A DNA stretch of 64,000 nucleotides from Bdellovibrionales bacterium (lineage in GTDB: Bacteria; Bdellovibrionota; Bdellovibrionia; Bdellovibrionales; Bdellovibrionaceae): NCBI GenBank assembly GCA_018266295.1, contig JAFEAQ010000008.1, forward strand, positions 186,001-250,000, written 5' to 3'. Under the pieces are notes generated by a model. That model had not been told where the DNA came from. It made no database searches and worked only from the letters and a program-made list of their open reading frames with translations. The position numbers and the translations under genes are program-made. Of the stretch, positions 51,663 to 60,707 are shown one piece after another; position 1 is the stretch's first letter; every line of letters begins with the position of its first letter.

Positions 51663-52472
51663 ATGAAATCAAACTTGTTCGAATATGCAAGCTACAAGAA
51701 GTTTCTTAACGACCTGATTCGTACTTATCCCTCTGGAGGCAGAGGACAACGTAAGATGCTCGCTGAGTTCATCGGTTGCCAGGTCGCCTATGTGACTCAC
51801 GTTCTTTCTGGCGACAGAGATTTTAATCTGGAACAGGCTGAATCAGCATCAAGGTACTTTTCTCTTTCGCGTGCCGAAACAGAATATTTTCTTTTCCTGG
51901 TGCAGGAGAATCGCGCTGCAACTACGGAGCTACGCCGTTTCTTCGAACGTCAGCTCAAAGAGATTCGTGAACGTAACAGTCGATTGAAAGAAAAGTTGAA
52001 TACGAAAGAGCTGGTTCCAAACGAAGCGAAACTTGTCTACTACAGCAGCTGGTTGTATTCAGCGGTACACATGTCGCTGACGATTCCCGGGCTGCGCACG
52101 GTGCCGGCTCTGTCAGAAAAGTTCCAAATAACTTCTTCAAAGATTCTCGAAATTCTAGATTTTCTCTGCAAGTACGGCTTGGCCTACAAAGAGAATAATT
52201 TTTATAAAACGAAATCTGTCTTGTTACATCTAGAGAAAGAATCTCCACTCATCGCTCGCCATCATTCGAACTGGCGTTTGCGTGCGCTGAATTCGCTGGA
52301 TGACGCGCAAGAGACTAACTTTCATTACTCTTCGGTATTGACGATTTCAAAGAAAGACGTCGCACGTGTGCGTGAACATATGATGAAGGCGGTTGTTGAG
52401 ATCGCTGAAATCATGAAGCCCTCAAAAGAAGAGGAACTCGTAGGACTCTGCATGGATGTCTTTCATATCTAA
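51663..52472 (+). CDS. TIGR02147-type (DUF4423) transcriptional regulator
   Basis: A 269-residue cytoplasmic protein with the family pattern FEYASYKKFLNDLI at the start, an HTH-like segment (MLAEFIGCQVAYVTHVLSGD) at about 32-50, and the later FHYSSVLTISKKD motif typical of TIGR02147 proteins. These are presumed regulators abundant in Bdellovibrio. It is divergent from the secreted metallopeptidase across a 103-nt gap, so that gene is the obvious target. Confidence 0.82.
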   Translation: MKSNLFEYASYKKFLNDLIRTYPSGGRGQRKMLAEFIGCQVAYVTHVLSGDRDFNLEQAESASRYFSLSRAETEYFLFLVQENRAATTELRRFFERQLKEIRERNSRLKEKLNTKELVPNEAKLVYYSSWLYSAVHMSLTIPGLRTVPALSEKFQITSSKILEILDFLCKYGLAYKENNFYKTKSVLLHLEKESPLIARHHSNWRLRALNSLDDAQETNFHYSSVLTISKKDVARVREHMMKAVVEIAEIMKPSKEEELVGLCMDVFHI

Positions 52473-53348
52473 TTATTTTCCAGAGCGCAAAATACTTAGA
52501 ATTAGACAGGCCAACACGATCAGTGCGCCGGTGACTTGCAGAGCGCTCATACTTTCATTCAGTAAGAGACCTGCGGCGATCGCTGCCGTGACAGGCTCAA
52601 GCATAGTAATCAGTGCCGCTTGAGAACTTTTTAATTTTTGTAAGCCCGCCAAAATCAAAGTCATCGGAAAGATCGTCGAGATGATGGCAATCCCTAGAAC
52701 GTATTCCCACTGCGAAGGTGTCAACACGACCCACATACGCAGATCGGGTTGATGAAAAACAGCAAGTGCCATAGCTGCGAAGGTAATTACATACAGGCTT
52801 GAGGAAATCGGTTTTACATTCCTCTGATAGCGCGCGGAAAAAAGAATATAAGCAGCATAAGTCATGGCAGAACCCAGGCCCGCAATGAGCGCGCCCATAT
52901 TGCTTACGTGAAACTGACCCCACAGCAGACAGGTGACGCCAACGAAAGCGCCAAAGAGCAAAAGCCATTGGGTTTTATTCATCCGCTCGCGCAAGAAAAA
53001 ATGCCCGAGCAAACTGACCCAAAACGGATAGGTATAAAGTAACAAAGCCGCAAGCCCGACGCTCATCCCGGCAACCGCGGTAAAGTAAAGGGTCGCAAAC
53101 ACAGCATAACCAAAGATACCGAGTGCCGCTGAGATTAAAACTTGTGAGCGAGGAAGAAAGATTTTATCGCGCTGAAAGATAAAGAGGACGATCCAAAGAA
53201 CAACAGCCGCGATGATGAAGCGATAGGTGAGAAGTTCGCCAACACTGAGGCCGCTAGCGAAGGCCCATTTACCAAAAATCCCTAGAAAGCCAAAACCGAG
53301 GCTTCCTAGGGTGATTTCAATAATTCCAGTCAGAGATGTGCGATTCAC
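52473..53348 (-). CDS. EamA/DMT-family transporter
   Basis: A 291-residue protein with ten predicted membrane helices in two EamA repeats; the second repeat holds MLEPVTAAIAAGLLLNESMS, the family signature. Members export or import small metabolites such as amino acids or nucleotide sugars; the substrate here is unknown. Its start overlaps the rluB stop by one nt and its stop abuts the TIGR02147-type gene. Confidence 0.88.
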   Translation of the reverse strand: MNRTSLTGIIEITLGSLGFGFLGIFGKWAFASGLSVGELLTYRFIIAAVVLWIVLFIFQRDKIFLPRSQVLISAALGIFGYAVFATLYFTAVAGMSVGLAALLLYTYPFWVSLLGHFFLRERMNKTQWLLLFGAFVGVTCLLWGQFHVSNMGALIAGLGSAMTYAAYILFSARYQRNVKPISSSLYVITFAAMALAVFHQPDLRMWVVLTPSQWEYVLGIAIISTIFPMTLILAGLQKLKSSQAALITMLEPVTAAIAAGLLLNESMSALQVTGALIVLACLILSILRSGK

Positions 53349-54256
53349 TATCTCTTATTGAAAGATGTTTTTTCTTTTCCGCCAAATGATTTCTTAGCAG
53401 GACCGTTCTTTTTAGCAAAAGGCTTTTTGCCGCCTTTTTTCTTATCAGCCGCTGCACGTTGAGCAACCGCACGGCCTTTGTAGGTCTTCTTCACTTTCAA
53501 CTCGTCTGGAGAATCCGGCAAGAACACGCGCTCAACCGCAGCGTCGTTCAAGTACACGAGTTCACCGCGCTCAACATTGCCGATGCGCAAGCGGCCGATG
53601 GCCACACGTTGAAGTTTCATAACGTCGAAGCCGATTTTCTCAAACATCTGACGGATCTGACGGTTCTTACCTTCAGTGATGACCATTTTGTACCAGTCAT
53701 ACTTGTCGGAACCTTCTTGGCGTTTGATTTTTTCGATGTGCTTTGCCGCCACTTTACCGCCGATGATCGTGACACCACGGAGAAGCTTTTGCAGATCTTC
53801 TTTCGTTGGCTGACCGTCAACCTTCACCAAGTAGGTCTTAGTGACTTCCGCTTTTGGATGAGTGACTTTGTTAGCGAATTCGCCATCGTTCGTGAGGAGC
53901 AACATGCCCTCAGAGTCCCAGTCCAAACGACCGACCGGGAACACGCGGCCCGGAACGCCTTCAAGGTACTCAGCGATGGTTGGACGATCGAGAGGATCTT
54001 CCATCGTCGTCAAAACGCCACGTGGCTTGTTGAAGAGGATGTAAACGTGTTGCATTGGTTTTTTCAGAGGCTTGCCGTTGACCATGATGTTGTCATGGGC
54101 TGGGTCCACTTTAATACCCAACTCGTACACGCGCTTACCATTGACGGTCACTTGACCCTCTTCGATCATGCGGTCGGCATGGCGACGGCTTGCAAGGCCG
54201 CTGTCTGCGATTAGTTTGTTAAGTCGTAATTTGTTCTCGGAGTTATTTTCAGACAT
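53348..54256 (-). CDS. rluB: 23S rRNA pseudouridine synthase RluB-type
   Basis: A 302-residue RsuA/RluB-group enzyme. N-terminal S4 domain (LNKLIADSGLASRRHADRMI), then the catalytic GRLDWDSEGMLLLTNDG containing the active-site Asp, and the KNRQIRQMFE motif. A Lys/Ala/Gly-rich C-terminal tail of about 45 residues is typical of RluB. It probably makes pseudouridine in 23S rRNA, although RluB, RluE and RsuA are difficult to tell apart by eye. It overlaps the next upstream gene by 46 nt. Confidence 0.88.
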   Translation of the reverse strand: MSENNSENKLRLNKLIADSGLASRRHADRMIEEGQVTVNGKRVYELGIKVDPAHDNIMVNGKPLKKPMQHVYILFNKPRGVLTTMEDPLDRPTIAEYLEGVPGRVFPVGRLDWDSEGMLLLTNDGEFANKVTHPKAEVTKTYLVKVDGQPTKEDLQKLLRGVTIIGGKVAAKHIEKIKRQEGSDKYDWYKMVITEGKNRQIRQMFEKIGFDVMKLQRVAIGRLRIGNVERGELVYLNDAAVERVFLPDSPDELKVKKTYKGRAVAQRAAADKKKGGKKPFAKKNGPAKKSFGGKEKTSFNKR

Positions 54257-55236
54257 TCTTCCGCCTCATTCATCGCAGAACCCAATTTCAGGGATGGGTC
54301 CAATTTGCGAGTAGTTTCACTAGTATGACGCAGATCTCTTACCAGAAGAGAGAGCAACTTGTCACCTGTGAACACGTTTTCGAGGGCGGTTTCCGCCTGA
54401 GTAAGAATCATCGAGCTCCAGTTCAGAGCTTCACGATCTCCTTGCTGAATCAGAGCCAGAGTTCTTTCGAGCTGGCTGATAAGATCTTGATAATAAGGAT
54501 CTGTACGGCGATCGACGAAGAACTGCTCAACACGCTTGATAGGGTAAAGCAGGCGAGTCTGCTCTTTCAGAGATTCCCCTTTGAATTCAAGGAGTTTCTG
54601 ATAGACGTAGCCGCGCAAGAGGCAGCCATAGACTTTGTCGTTCTTTACACGGAACTCAGAAATGATGTAAGGAGCGACCTCGATCTTCTGTTTATGGTCG
54701 GGGCTCAACTCCAAGTTCGGTGTGTAATAAAGTGCGAGATCCTTACGAAGCGGCTCAAGATGGCCGTCGCGGATGGTGAATTTTTTATCATACATGCGCA
54801 CGCTGAGGCTCTTGTCCTCATGGAGAATGATGGCGATCATGCGCTTATTCTGATCGTTGATCAGGCGGATTTTGTCGGCCTCCGCATACTGACGTTTCAA
54901 ATAAATCATCAGTACATCTTCGAGATCGTTCGGGCGTTCAATCTCCAACAGCTGCATCGTTTGTGGGAAACGGATGAGGCTCAGATCGAAATTCTGTTGG
55001 TAGAAAGTGTTGAAGTTTTCAAGAAGATACTGGACCTCGTTCCCAAGCTGATTCTTGTTGGCTGCCCAGTGTGGGTAGTCCATGCAGTAAATGAAGAAGG
55101 ATTCGATGAGTTCCGGTGTCAGAGCGTCTTCGGGATTCGGAAAGCCACGCAAATAGTTATAGAACGACAGCTTCGCAGGAGTATTCTGCGGGTTCAAACC
55201 GGCTACAAATCTGATGAGCTGCCCAACTTTTAGCAT
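54211..55236 (-). CDS. conserved-looking hypothetical protein
   Basis: A 341-residue soluble protein, mostly helical, with a beta-like middle (KSLSVRMYDKKFTIRDGHLE) and no signal or membrane segment. I do not recognise the family. Its end overlaps the rluB start by 46 nt, so the genes are co-transcribed and translation is probably coupled. The divergent coiled-coil gene starts 80 nt away. Function unknown. Confidence 0.7.
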   Translation of the reverse strand: MLKVGQLIRFVAGLNPQNTPAKLSFYNYLRGFPNPEDALTPELIESFFIYCMDYPHWAANKNQLGNEVQYLLENFNTFYQQNFDLSLIRFPQTMQLLEIERPNDLEDVLMIYLKRQYAEADKIRLINDQNKRMIAIILHEDKSLSVRMYDKKFTIRDGHLEPLRKDLALYYTPNLELSPDHKQKIEVAPYIISEFRVKNDKVYGCLLRGYVYQKLLEFKGESLKEQTRLLYPIKRVEQFFVDRRTDPYYQDLISQLERTLALIQQGDREALNWSSMILTQAETALENVFTGDKLLSLLVRDLRHTSETTRKLDPSLKLGSAMNEAEECLKITPRTNYDLTN

Positions 55237-55315
55237 GGTCCCTTTTTATGAAGAATTGATTTTAGTGTCCAGAAGAAATAGCATGGTGTTCGTAGCAAAT
55301 TCTCGAGGAGGAGTC

Positions 55316-55822
55316 ATGCAAAAGGAATTGAATCCCGAACTTTTCGGTGAAAAGAAGAGCGCCTCACCAGCCCGTAGAGAGGCTTTGGTGCCGCCTGCTC
55401 CGAGCACGGACCCTGCTTACCTGAACACAGATCGCCAGATCTTTGAGCTCAAGACCCAAATGATGAGTGTGAACGAGCAGTTAACTAAGCTCACCCAGGC
55501 CTTGAATGAGGCCAATAAGACGGGTGGAGCGCGTATGGACCGCTACCAACAAAGCATGAGTCGTTTGGAAACTAGCCACAACGGCCTTGCGATGGAAGCT
55601 GGCCAAAAAATTCAACAAATCAATAACAAGCTCGCAGAACGCAAAGCTCTTGATGCCAAAATTCAAGAAATGGTCGATCGCCACAATAATGTGATCAAAA
55701 GCTTCGAAGTGCGTTTGAACCATATGCAAAAGCTGCTAACTGAGAAAGAAGCTCAGACCCAGGCGGCTTATGCGGCTTTGAATGAAGCCAAAATGGAAAT
55801 CGCCCGTCTCAAGCGCTTCTAA
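55316..55822 (+). CDS. coiled-coil protein
   Basis: I use the ATG at 55316 with GAGGAGG at 55305-55311 (168 residues); the frame is open further upstream. After a disordered N-terminus (MQKELNPELFGEKKSAS), residues 40-168 form a long coiled coil with regular heptads. There is no membrane segment or signal. It is transcribed alone and ends at a terminator that overlaps the dsbD coding end. A structural or scaffold role is possible but not shown. Confidence 0.72.
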   Translation: MQKELNPELFGEKKSASPARREALVPPAPSTDPAYLNTDRQIFELKTQMMSVNEQLTKLTQALNEANKTGGARMDRYQQSMSRLETSHNGLAMEAGQKIQQINNKLAERKALDAKIQEMVDRHNNVIKSFEVRLNHMQKLLTEKEAQTQAAYAALNEAKMEIARLKRF

Positions 55823-55850
55823 ATTCGCTATTTAAATGCATTGCGTTAAG

Positions 55851-55877
55851 AGCCCAGAGTTACTCCTGGGCTTTTTT
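55851..55877 (+). terminator. rho-independent terminator overlapping dsbD end
   Basis: AGCCCAG at 55851-55857 and CTGGGCT at 55866-55872 form the stem, followed by six T residues. The second half encodes the last dsbD codons on the opposite strand. Confidence 0.85.
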
Positions 55878-57680
55878 CATTCTCGATAAGAAGGCCGGAG
55901 CTTCTTCAAAACGGGTCAGGGTCAGAGGCTCAATCCATTCACCCTTGCTGTTATAAAACAGTAAAGTTGGAAGGCCCTGAATACGGTATTTCTTTTTCAA
56001 CTGGCGAAGTTGTTCCGAATCTTTAGTCGCATCGAATTTTAGCAAAACGAACTTTTCAGACTCGGCACGGATCGTTGGGTTGGTGAACGTGAACTGTTCC
56101 ATTTCATGGCAAGCAGCACACCACTCAGCCCAGAAGTCGATCAGCACCGGGCTATGTTCTTGAGCGGCCTTTTGCAAAAGCTCTTCGCTGTAAGGTTGCC
56201 ATGCGAGCTGCTGATCTTTTTTAACGGCGTCTTCAGAAATAAAACGCTGACCGACGAGTTGGCGCAAATCAAAAACACCGAAAGCGATGTAACCGATCCC
56301 GACGAGCAAGGTTGTCATCATCAAGCCTTTGATCATCGCTTGGCTCGCGTTTTTCACCGGCTTGAAGGCACCATAGATACTTGCCACGATGACAAGACCC
56401 AAACCGAGAGAAGCATCGAATGCACGTGTCGGAATGAGTAAGCTGAGATAGTAGTAGAACGCACTCAACATCAAAGAACCCAAAACGAATTTGATTCCGT
56501 TCATCCACACACCGGAACGTGGCAAGAGGCGAATCAACTGATTGCTAAGACCCAGAGCCAAGAAGATCAACCCCAAGCCGAGAGCATACGTGAAGAGCAG
56601 AAAGAAACCGAGGACCTTGTTTTGGTGAGTCGCTACGTAAGCCAAAATCGTGACAAGCACCGGACCCACACAAGGACTCGCGACAATACCTGCAAATAGT
56701 CCCGTCAGATAAGTTTTCAAATGCAGGTTTCCGGTTTCAACTTTGCCGCCGAATTTCTGGCGCATCCACGCGGGCACTTGAATGTCATAAAGACCATACA
56801 TTGAAAGAGCCATCGCCAAGAAGACAAAGCAAATCACAGACAGGACATATGGATTGCCCAGGCTTGCGCCAAAAAGCATTCCACTGGACGCCGCGATGAG
56901 ACCGAGAACCGAGTAGGTTGTCGCAATCCCTAAAACGTAAATGCAGCTGATGAGGAAGTTTTCGCCACGCGAGCGTTTTTCGGAATCATTCCCCAGCACG
57001 GCAAGAGTGATCGGAATCATTGGGAAGATGCAGGGAGTAAAGCTCGTAAGAACGCCGGCAAAAAAGGCGAGGACGAAAATAAAGAAGCCGCCCTTATTGA
57101 GCATTTCCGCAAAATAATCTGACGAGAAGATACTCGTGTGGTTTGATGCAGTTTCATCCGACGACGTCGAAGCTGCAGCGATCACGGGTTCTGCGGGAGC
57201 GCCTATTAACTTGATCGGAGTTTCAATCTTCTTAGTGACAGGGAAGAGGCAGAAAGTATCCGAGCAGGCTTGGTACGTCATTTCAAACAAAAGCTTGGTG
57301 GAGTTTTTTTTGAACTCCAAGGGTGCTTCGATATGCGCGACCATCGTGCCGTTTTCTTCGACGCCACGGCGGTTTTTTTTAGTAAACTTATCATAGAACT
57401 CATGAACAGGTTTTAGCTTAAACGCCGCCATCTTGAAGCCATCCGGCTCCACCAGGGTCAGGCGGAACATATCTTCGTAAGCGTGATAACCTTTAGGAAG
57501 TTTGAGCTTAATGGTGAGATCACCGCTCTGTCCCGGATTCCATTCATATAAACTGAGGGAAAGCTCCGTCAGCAACGGATCTGGATTGTCTTCAGGACCT
57601 TGAGCCCAGACCAAAGTCTTTGGCAAAAAGCCCATGAACAGCGCGAGAATGATGACAAAACAAAAGCGGGTTTTTTTCAT
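55860..57680 (-). CDS. dsbD: thiol:disulfide interchange protein DsbD
   Basis: A 606-residue protein with all three parts of DsbD. A signal peptide and N-terminal immunoglobulin-like domain with ACSDTFC (residues 30-170); a central eight-helix CcdA-like domain with TPCIFPMIPITLA and ASPCVGPV cysteines; and a C-terminal thioredoxin domain with EWCAACHEME. It carries electrons from cytoplasmic thioredoxin to periplasmic proteins such as those with reduced disulfides or cytochrome maturation factors. Length is typical. Confidence 0.95.
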   Translation of the reverse strand: MKKTRFCFVIILALFMGFLPKTLVWAQGPEDNPDPLLTELSLSLYEWNPGQSGDLTIKLKLPKGYHAYEDMFRLTLVEPDGFKMAAFKLKPVHEFYDKFTKKNRRGVEENGTMVAHIEAPLEFKKNSTKLLFEMTYQACSDTFCLFPVTKKIETPIKLIGAPAEPVIAAASTSSDETASNHTSIFSSDYFAEMLNKGGFFIFVLAFFAGVLTSFTPCIFPMIPITLAVLGNDSEKRSRGENFLISCIYVLGIATTYSVLGLIAASSGMLFGASLGNPYVLSVICFVFLAMALSMYGLYDIQVPAWMRQKFGGKVETGNLHLKTYLTGLFAGIVASPCVGPVLVTILAYVATHQNKVLGFFLLFTYALGLGLIFLALGLSNQLIRLLPRSGVWMNGIKFVLGSLMLSAFYYYLSLLIPTRAFDASLGLGLVIVASIYGAFKPVKNASQAMIKGLMMTTLLVGIGYIAFGVFDLRQLVGQRFISEDAVKKDQQLAWQPYSEELLQKAAQEHSPVLIDFWAEWCAACHEMEQFTFTNPTIRAESEKFVLLKFDATKDSEQLRQLKKKYRIQGLPTLLFYNSKGEWIEPLTLTRFEEAPAFLSRMKKAQE

Positions 57681-57765
57681 AGCTCATTCTACTTATCGGT
57701 CGAAACAGCTCGAGGATGAAGTGATCCTGGACCCTCGACCATGGACAAGTTTATCTCAATGTCTC

Positions 57766-57793
57766 TAAATAGCATAGGCTTCTCTTCCGATAA
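57766..57793 (+). promoter_or_regulatory. sigma-28-type promoter of motAB
   Basis: TAAATAGC at 57766-57773, 12 nt, then TCCGATAA at 57786-57793. The -10 element matches well; the spacer is one nt longer than in the flagellin promoters. The motA ribosome binding site (AAGAGG) lies 8 nt further on. Confidence 0.55.
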
Positions 57794-57812
57794 AGACCTT
57801 AAGAGGTAAATC

Positions 57813-58679
57813 ATGGGATTTGTCGGTATACTCATAGTTTTTGCAACGGTCTTCGGTGGTTACATCGCCGGGGGCGGAAAAATGCACGTCATCATCGAAG
57901 CCGCAGCGCTCGAGATGGTGATCATCGGAGGTGCGGCCTTCGGAGCTTATGTTATCGCCAATCCTATGAAGATCGTAAAGATGGGTATCAAGCTTTCAAT
58001 TAAAGCGATGACATCTAAAGGCCCTCAGAAAAAAGATTACGTAGAACTTTGCCAAATGCTCTTCCAACTTTTCCAAGTCTTCAGAAAAGAAGGACCTCAA
58101 GGGATCGAGAAACATATCGAGAATCCTGAGCAGAGTGATATCTTTAAAGCTTACCCAAGCTTTATGCACAATCACCACGCGGTTCACTTTCTTTGCGATA
58201 CGATGAAGATCACATTGTCAGCGGAATTGTCTCAATACGACGTTGATGATTTGTTAACTGCAGATATTAAAGGTATCCACGCCGAAGAACACTTAGCACA
58301 ACATGCCGTCGCGGCGGTTGCCGGTGGTTTCCCGGGTCTGGGTATCGTTGCCGCCGTTCTTGGTATCGTAAAAACGATGGGTCACTTGACGGAAGGTACT
58401 GAAGTTATCGGTGAGCACGTAGCCCACGCCCTCGTGGGTACGATGTTAGGGGTATTTTGCGCCTACGGTTTGATCGAGCCAACCGCTACTAAAATGGCGG
58501 CGGACATCGAAGCCGAAGGCCGTTACTTAGAAGTGATCAAAGCAGCAATGGTTGCCTGCCAACGTGGTGCGCCTCCATTGGTGTGTGTAGAGTTCGGCCG
58601 TCGTACAATCATGCCTGAAGAGCGTCCGTCATTCGAGGAAATCGACAAGGCTACTAAAGAAATTAAGAAAGCAGCGTAA
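57813..58679 (+). CDS. motA: flagellar motor stator protein MotA
   Basis: A 288-residue stator protein with four membrane helices. Typical segments include ILIVFATVFGGYIAGGG, GAAFGAYVIANP, the cytoplasmic loop with HNHHAVHFLCDTM, and the last two helices around GIVAAVLGIVKTMGHL and LVGTMLGVFCAYGLIEP, which hold the conserved prolines. With MotB it forms the proton channel that drives rotation. It is preceded by AAGAGG and a sigma-28-like promoter; motB starts 6 nt later. Confidence 0.95.
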   Translation: MGFVGILIVFATVFGGYIAGGGKMHVIIEAAALEMVIIGGAAFGAYVIANPMKIVKMGIKLSIKAMTSKGPQKKDYVELCQMLFQLFQVFRKEGPQGIEKHIENPEQSDIFKAYPSFMHNHHAVHFLCDTMKITLSAELSQYDVDDLLTADIKGIHAEEHLAQHAVAAVAGGFPGLGIVAAVLGIVKTMGHLTEGTEVIGEHVAHALVGTMLGVFCAYGLIEPTATKMAADIEAEGRYLEVIKAAMVACQRGAPPLVCVEFGRRTIMPEERPSFEEIDKATKEIKKAA

Positions 58680-58685
58680 TAGCAC

Positions 58686-59672
58686 ATGGCTGAGAAGAAG
58701 CAGACGATCGTCATTAAGAAAATCACAGTTGTTGCCGGCGGGGGCCATGGCGGTTCCTGGAAGGTGGCTCTTGCGGATTTCATGACGGCCCTCATGGCCT
58801 TCTTCCTGGTTATGTGGCTGTTAGGTCAATCTGACGACACGAAAAAAGCGGTCTCAGACTATTTCTCAACGCCTTCTGTGATTGAATACAATTTTCAGAA
58901 CTTCGGGGTTGAAATCACGCTCGAGAAACTTTTCTTGGATTTGATCAACGAACCTTTGAAAGCGTTCCAGCAATTCATTGAGCCGGCTCAGAAGACTCCG
59001 AATCTTTTGGACATGGGTTCTGCGAAAGTGGTTTCTGCTTTCTTGGCAGATCAAATGACCGACTACGCGAAGAACGTGCAGGTGAGCCCAGATGGTTTTG
59101 ATTTTGATATTCCTGATACGGTGTTGTTTGAACGTGGAACTTCAAATCCACTTCCGACATTCGTTGACGTGATGGATAAGATCAAAGGTGTCACGACGGG
59201 TTTGCAAGACGCTGAGATTAAAGTGACTTCGGGCTTGTTCGTGCAGGCAGTGCCTGGATCAAACCCAACGGTGGCGAATAGAGTGTCTTCAGAGCGTCTG
59301 GATCTTGTGAAGAACAAAATTCAAGCAGGCTTAGAGTTTAATACGGTAGCGATCAAAGGCTTCAGCAGCGTAAAAGAAAAGCGCGGCGAAGTGGATCCAC
59401 AAAAGTTGATTGGTTTCATCCGTATCAGTATAAAGCAGAAAGACGTGACGAGCTCGGGCCGTAAGCCGCGCAAGCTTGAAACGGTTTTCGGTGATCCAAA
59501 CGTTTCCATGTCGGTCTACGATAACTTCGTGAAGCAGGCCGCAGAACGTAAGAGCATCGAAAAAGCCGAGACGAAGAAATTCGGGAAGGTTGAAAAGATC
59601 AAAAACCCGGTGAATGAAGAAATAGAAAATCAGCAAAAAGCACTCCCTCCAGCCGAAGGCCGCGAGGAATAA
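58686..59672 (+). CDS. motB: flagellar motor stator protein MotB
   Basis: A 328-residue partner of MotA. One membrane helix ([19 protein letters not shown]) carries the essential proton-binding Asp31. The periplasmic part follows an OmpA-like peptidoglycan-binding plan (from about residue 140, [14 protein letters not shown] and [11 protein letters not shown]), which anchors the stator. A Lys/Glu-rich tail of about 50 residues ends the protein. It ends at a strong terminator. Confidence 0.94.
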   Translation: MAEKKQTIVIKKITVVAGGGHGGSWKVALADFMTALMAFFLVMWLLGQSDDTKKAVSDYFSTPSVIEYNFQNFGVEITLEKLFLDLINEPLKAFQQFIEPAQKTPNLLDMGSAKVVSAFLADQMTDYAKNVQVSPDGFDFDIPDTVLFERGTSNPLPTFVDVMDKIKGVTTGLQDAEIKVTSGLFVQAVPGSNPTVANRVSSERLDLVKNKIQAGLEFNTVAIKGFSSVKEKRGEVDPQKLIGFIRISIKQKDVTSSGRKPRKLETVFGDPNVSMSVYDNFVKQAAERKSIEKAETKKFGKVEKIKNPVNEEIENQQKALPPAEGREE

Positions 59673-59675
59673 AAA

Positions 59676-59705
59676 GAAAGCCGGGTTGTCCCGGCTTTTT
59701 TCTTT
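59676..59705 (+). terminator. rho-independent terminator of motAB
   Basis: GCCGGG at 59680-59685 pairs with CCCGGC at 59690-59695 over a TTGT loop, flanked by an A-rich 5' side and a TTTTTTC tail. Confidence 0.92.
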
Positions 59706-59945
59706 TCAGGGCGCGTTCACGCTCTTCATTGCGGGCCATATCCGAGATGTGAATAATAAATCAAAGCACCTACGGAAGTGACGGAATAAGTAGTTATACT
59801 ACTACTTGCCCCTGAATAGGGTAAACTTATAGGTTGACCTTATTCAGAGGGGGCCTTCATCTCACGCTAAGACTGACCGCTCTTCGCCGGAAAAACACGG
59901 ATGCGGGTAGTGCTGAGGCAAAGAAAGAAGTGCTAAGCCAAGTGC
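59706..59945. other. convergent intergenic region with small hairpins
   Basis: About 240 nt with no convincing gene. It holds AAGTAGT/ACTACTT near 59790-59810, an imperfect repeat of CCCCTGAATAGG near 59810-59855, and CTAAGC/GCTTAG at about 59933-59950, some of which may end the outer-membrane protein transcript on the minus strand. Confidence 0.4.
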
Positions 59946-60665
59946 TTAGAAACTCGTCGAAGCGCCAACGTATCCAAAGACATCGCCTTGGCCGTGGAAC
60001 TGTGACGGTGATGAAGTGGCAGTCCCGCTAATTTGGTAAATGATGTTGCTGCCGCCCTTGTATAGGAAAGAGGTGCGCAAATCGAAGAAGTTCTCGATGT
60101 TCGGGACATCTGAAATCATTGTGTAGCCGACTTCGTTGTCCCATTTCCAACTTTGATTCAGATCGAAGGTTTTGCCGAAAGAGTAGTACGTCGAGCTTTC
60201 GTCAGTTCCTTCCCAGTTGCTGTTCCGCTCGTAACGGATGCGATAGCCATGGGATGTAATGACCAAATAAGTTGTATTGCCGTTACGGGTATCTGTCTTA
60301 AAATACTGATTGCTGAAGTAACCCAGCTTGAAATCTGTTGTTGTTGAGACCTGAACTTTTAATTCCGCATTGATCTTTAAAAGGAAATGCTCCGTGGAAT
60401 CAAAGTTGACGTTAGATCCCCAAATACCCATTTTGAACTGCGGACCGAAATTAAACCCGAACGCTGCCTGCAAAGACGGATCTTTATCTGTTTGGGTAAG
60501 CCCGTGCTCTACGTAGTTGCTTAAGAGCGAGACTTCTCCATTCATCTTGAAATCAGGAATATTTCCTTTAGAGTCTTCTTGTGCAAAAGAAGTCAGACAA
60601 AAGAAAGTGCTGCTGAACAGCAAGGCAGTTTTTATGATAAGATGGCGATAGTATTTAATATTCAT
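59946..60665 (-). CDS. Gcw_chp-type outer-membrane protein
   Basis: A 239-residue protein with a signal peptide ending CLTSFAQ. LLSNYVEHGLTQTDKDPSLQ and KMGIWGSNVNF match the Gcw_chp (TIGR02001) family of proteobacterial exported proteins predicted to be beta barrels; the final strand ends in GASTSF, a typical barrel-assembly signal. The function of the family is not established. It is alone on the minus strand, divergent from the exonuclease gene with only 42 nt between starts. Confidence 0.82.
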   Translation of the reverse strand: MNIKYYRHLIIKTALLFSSTFFCLTSFAQEDSKGNIPDFKMNGEVSLLSNYVEHGLTQTDKDPSLQAAFGFNFGPQFKMGIWGSNVNFDSTEHFLLKINAELKVQVSTTTDFKLGYFSNQYFKTDTRNGNTTYLVITSHGYRIRYERNSNWEGTDESSTYYSFGKTFDLNQSWKWDNEVGYTMISDVPNIENFFDLRTSFLYKGGSNIIYQISGTATSSPSQFHGQGDVFGYVGASTSF

Positions 60666-60707
60666 AAACCTTTTGTCTTCCTATTAATTTGACTCAAATC
60701 GTTTTCA

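Noticed and set aside
59834-60031. Plus-strand frame of 65 codons
   Set aside because: Its second half overlaps the outer-membrane protein gene on the other strand, and it is basic with no clear start signal.
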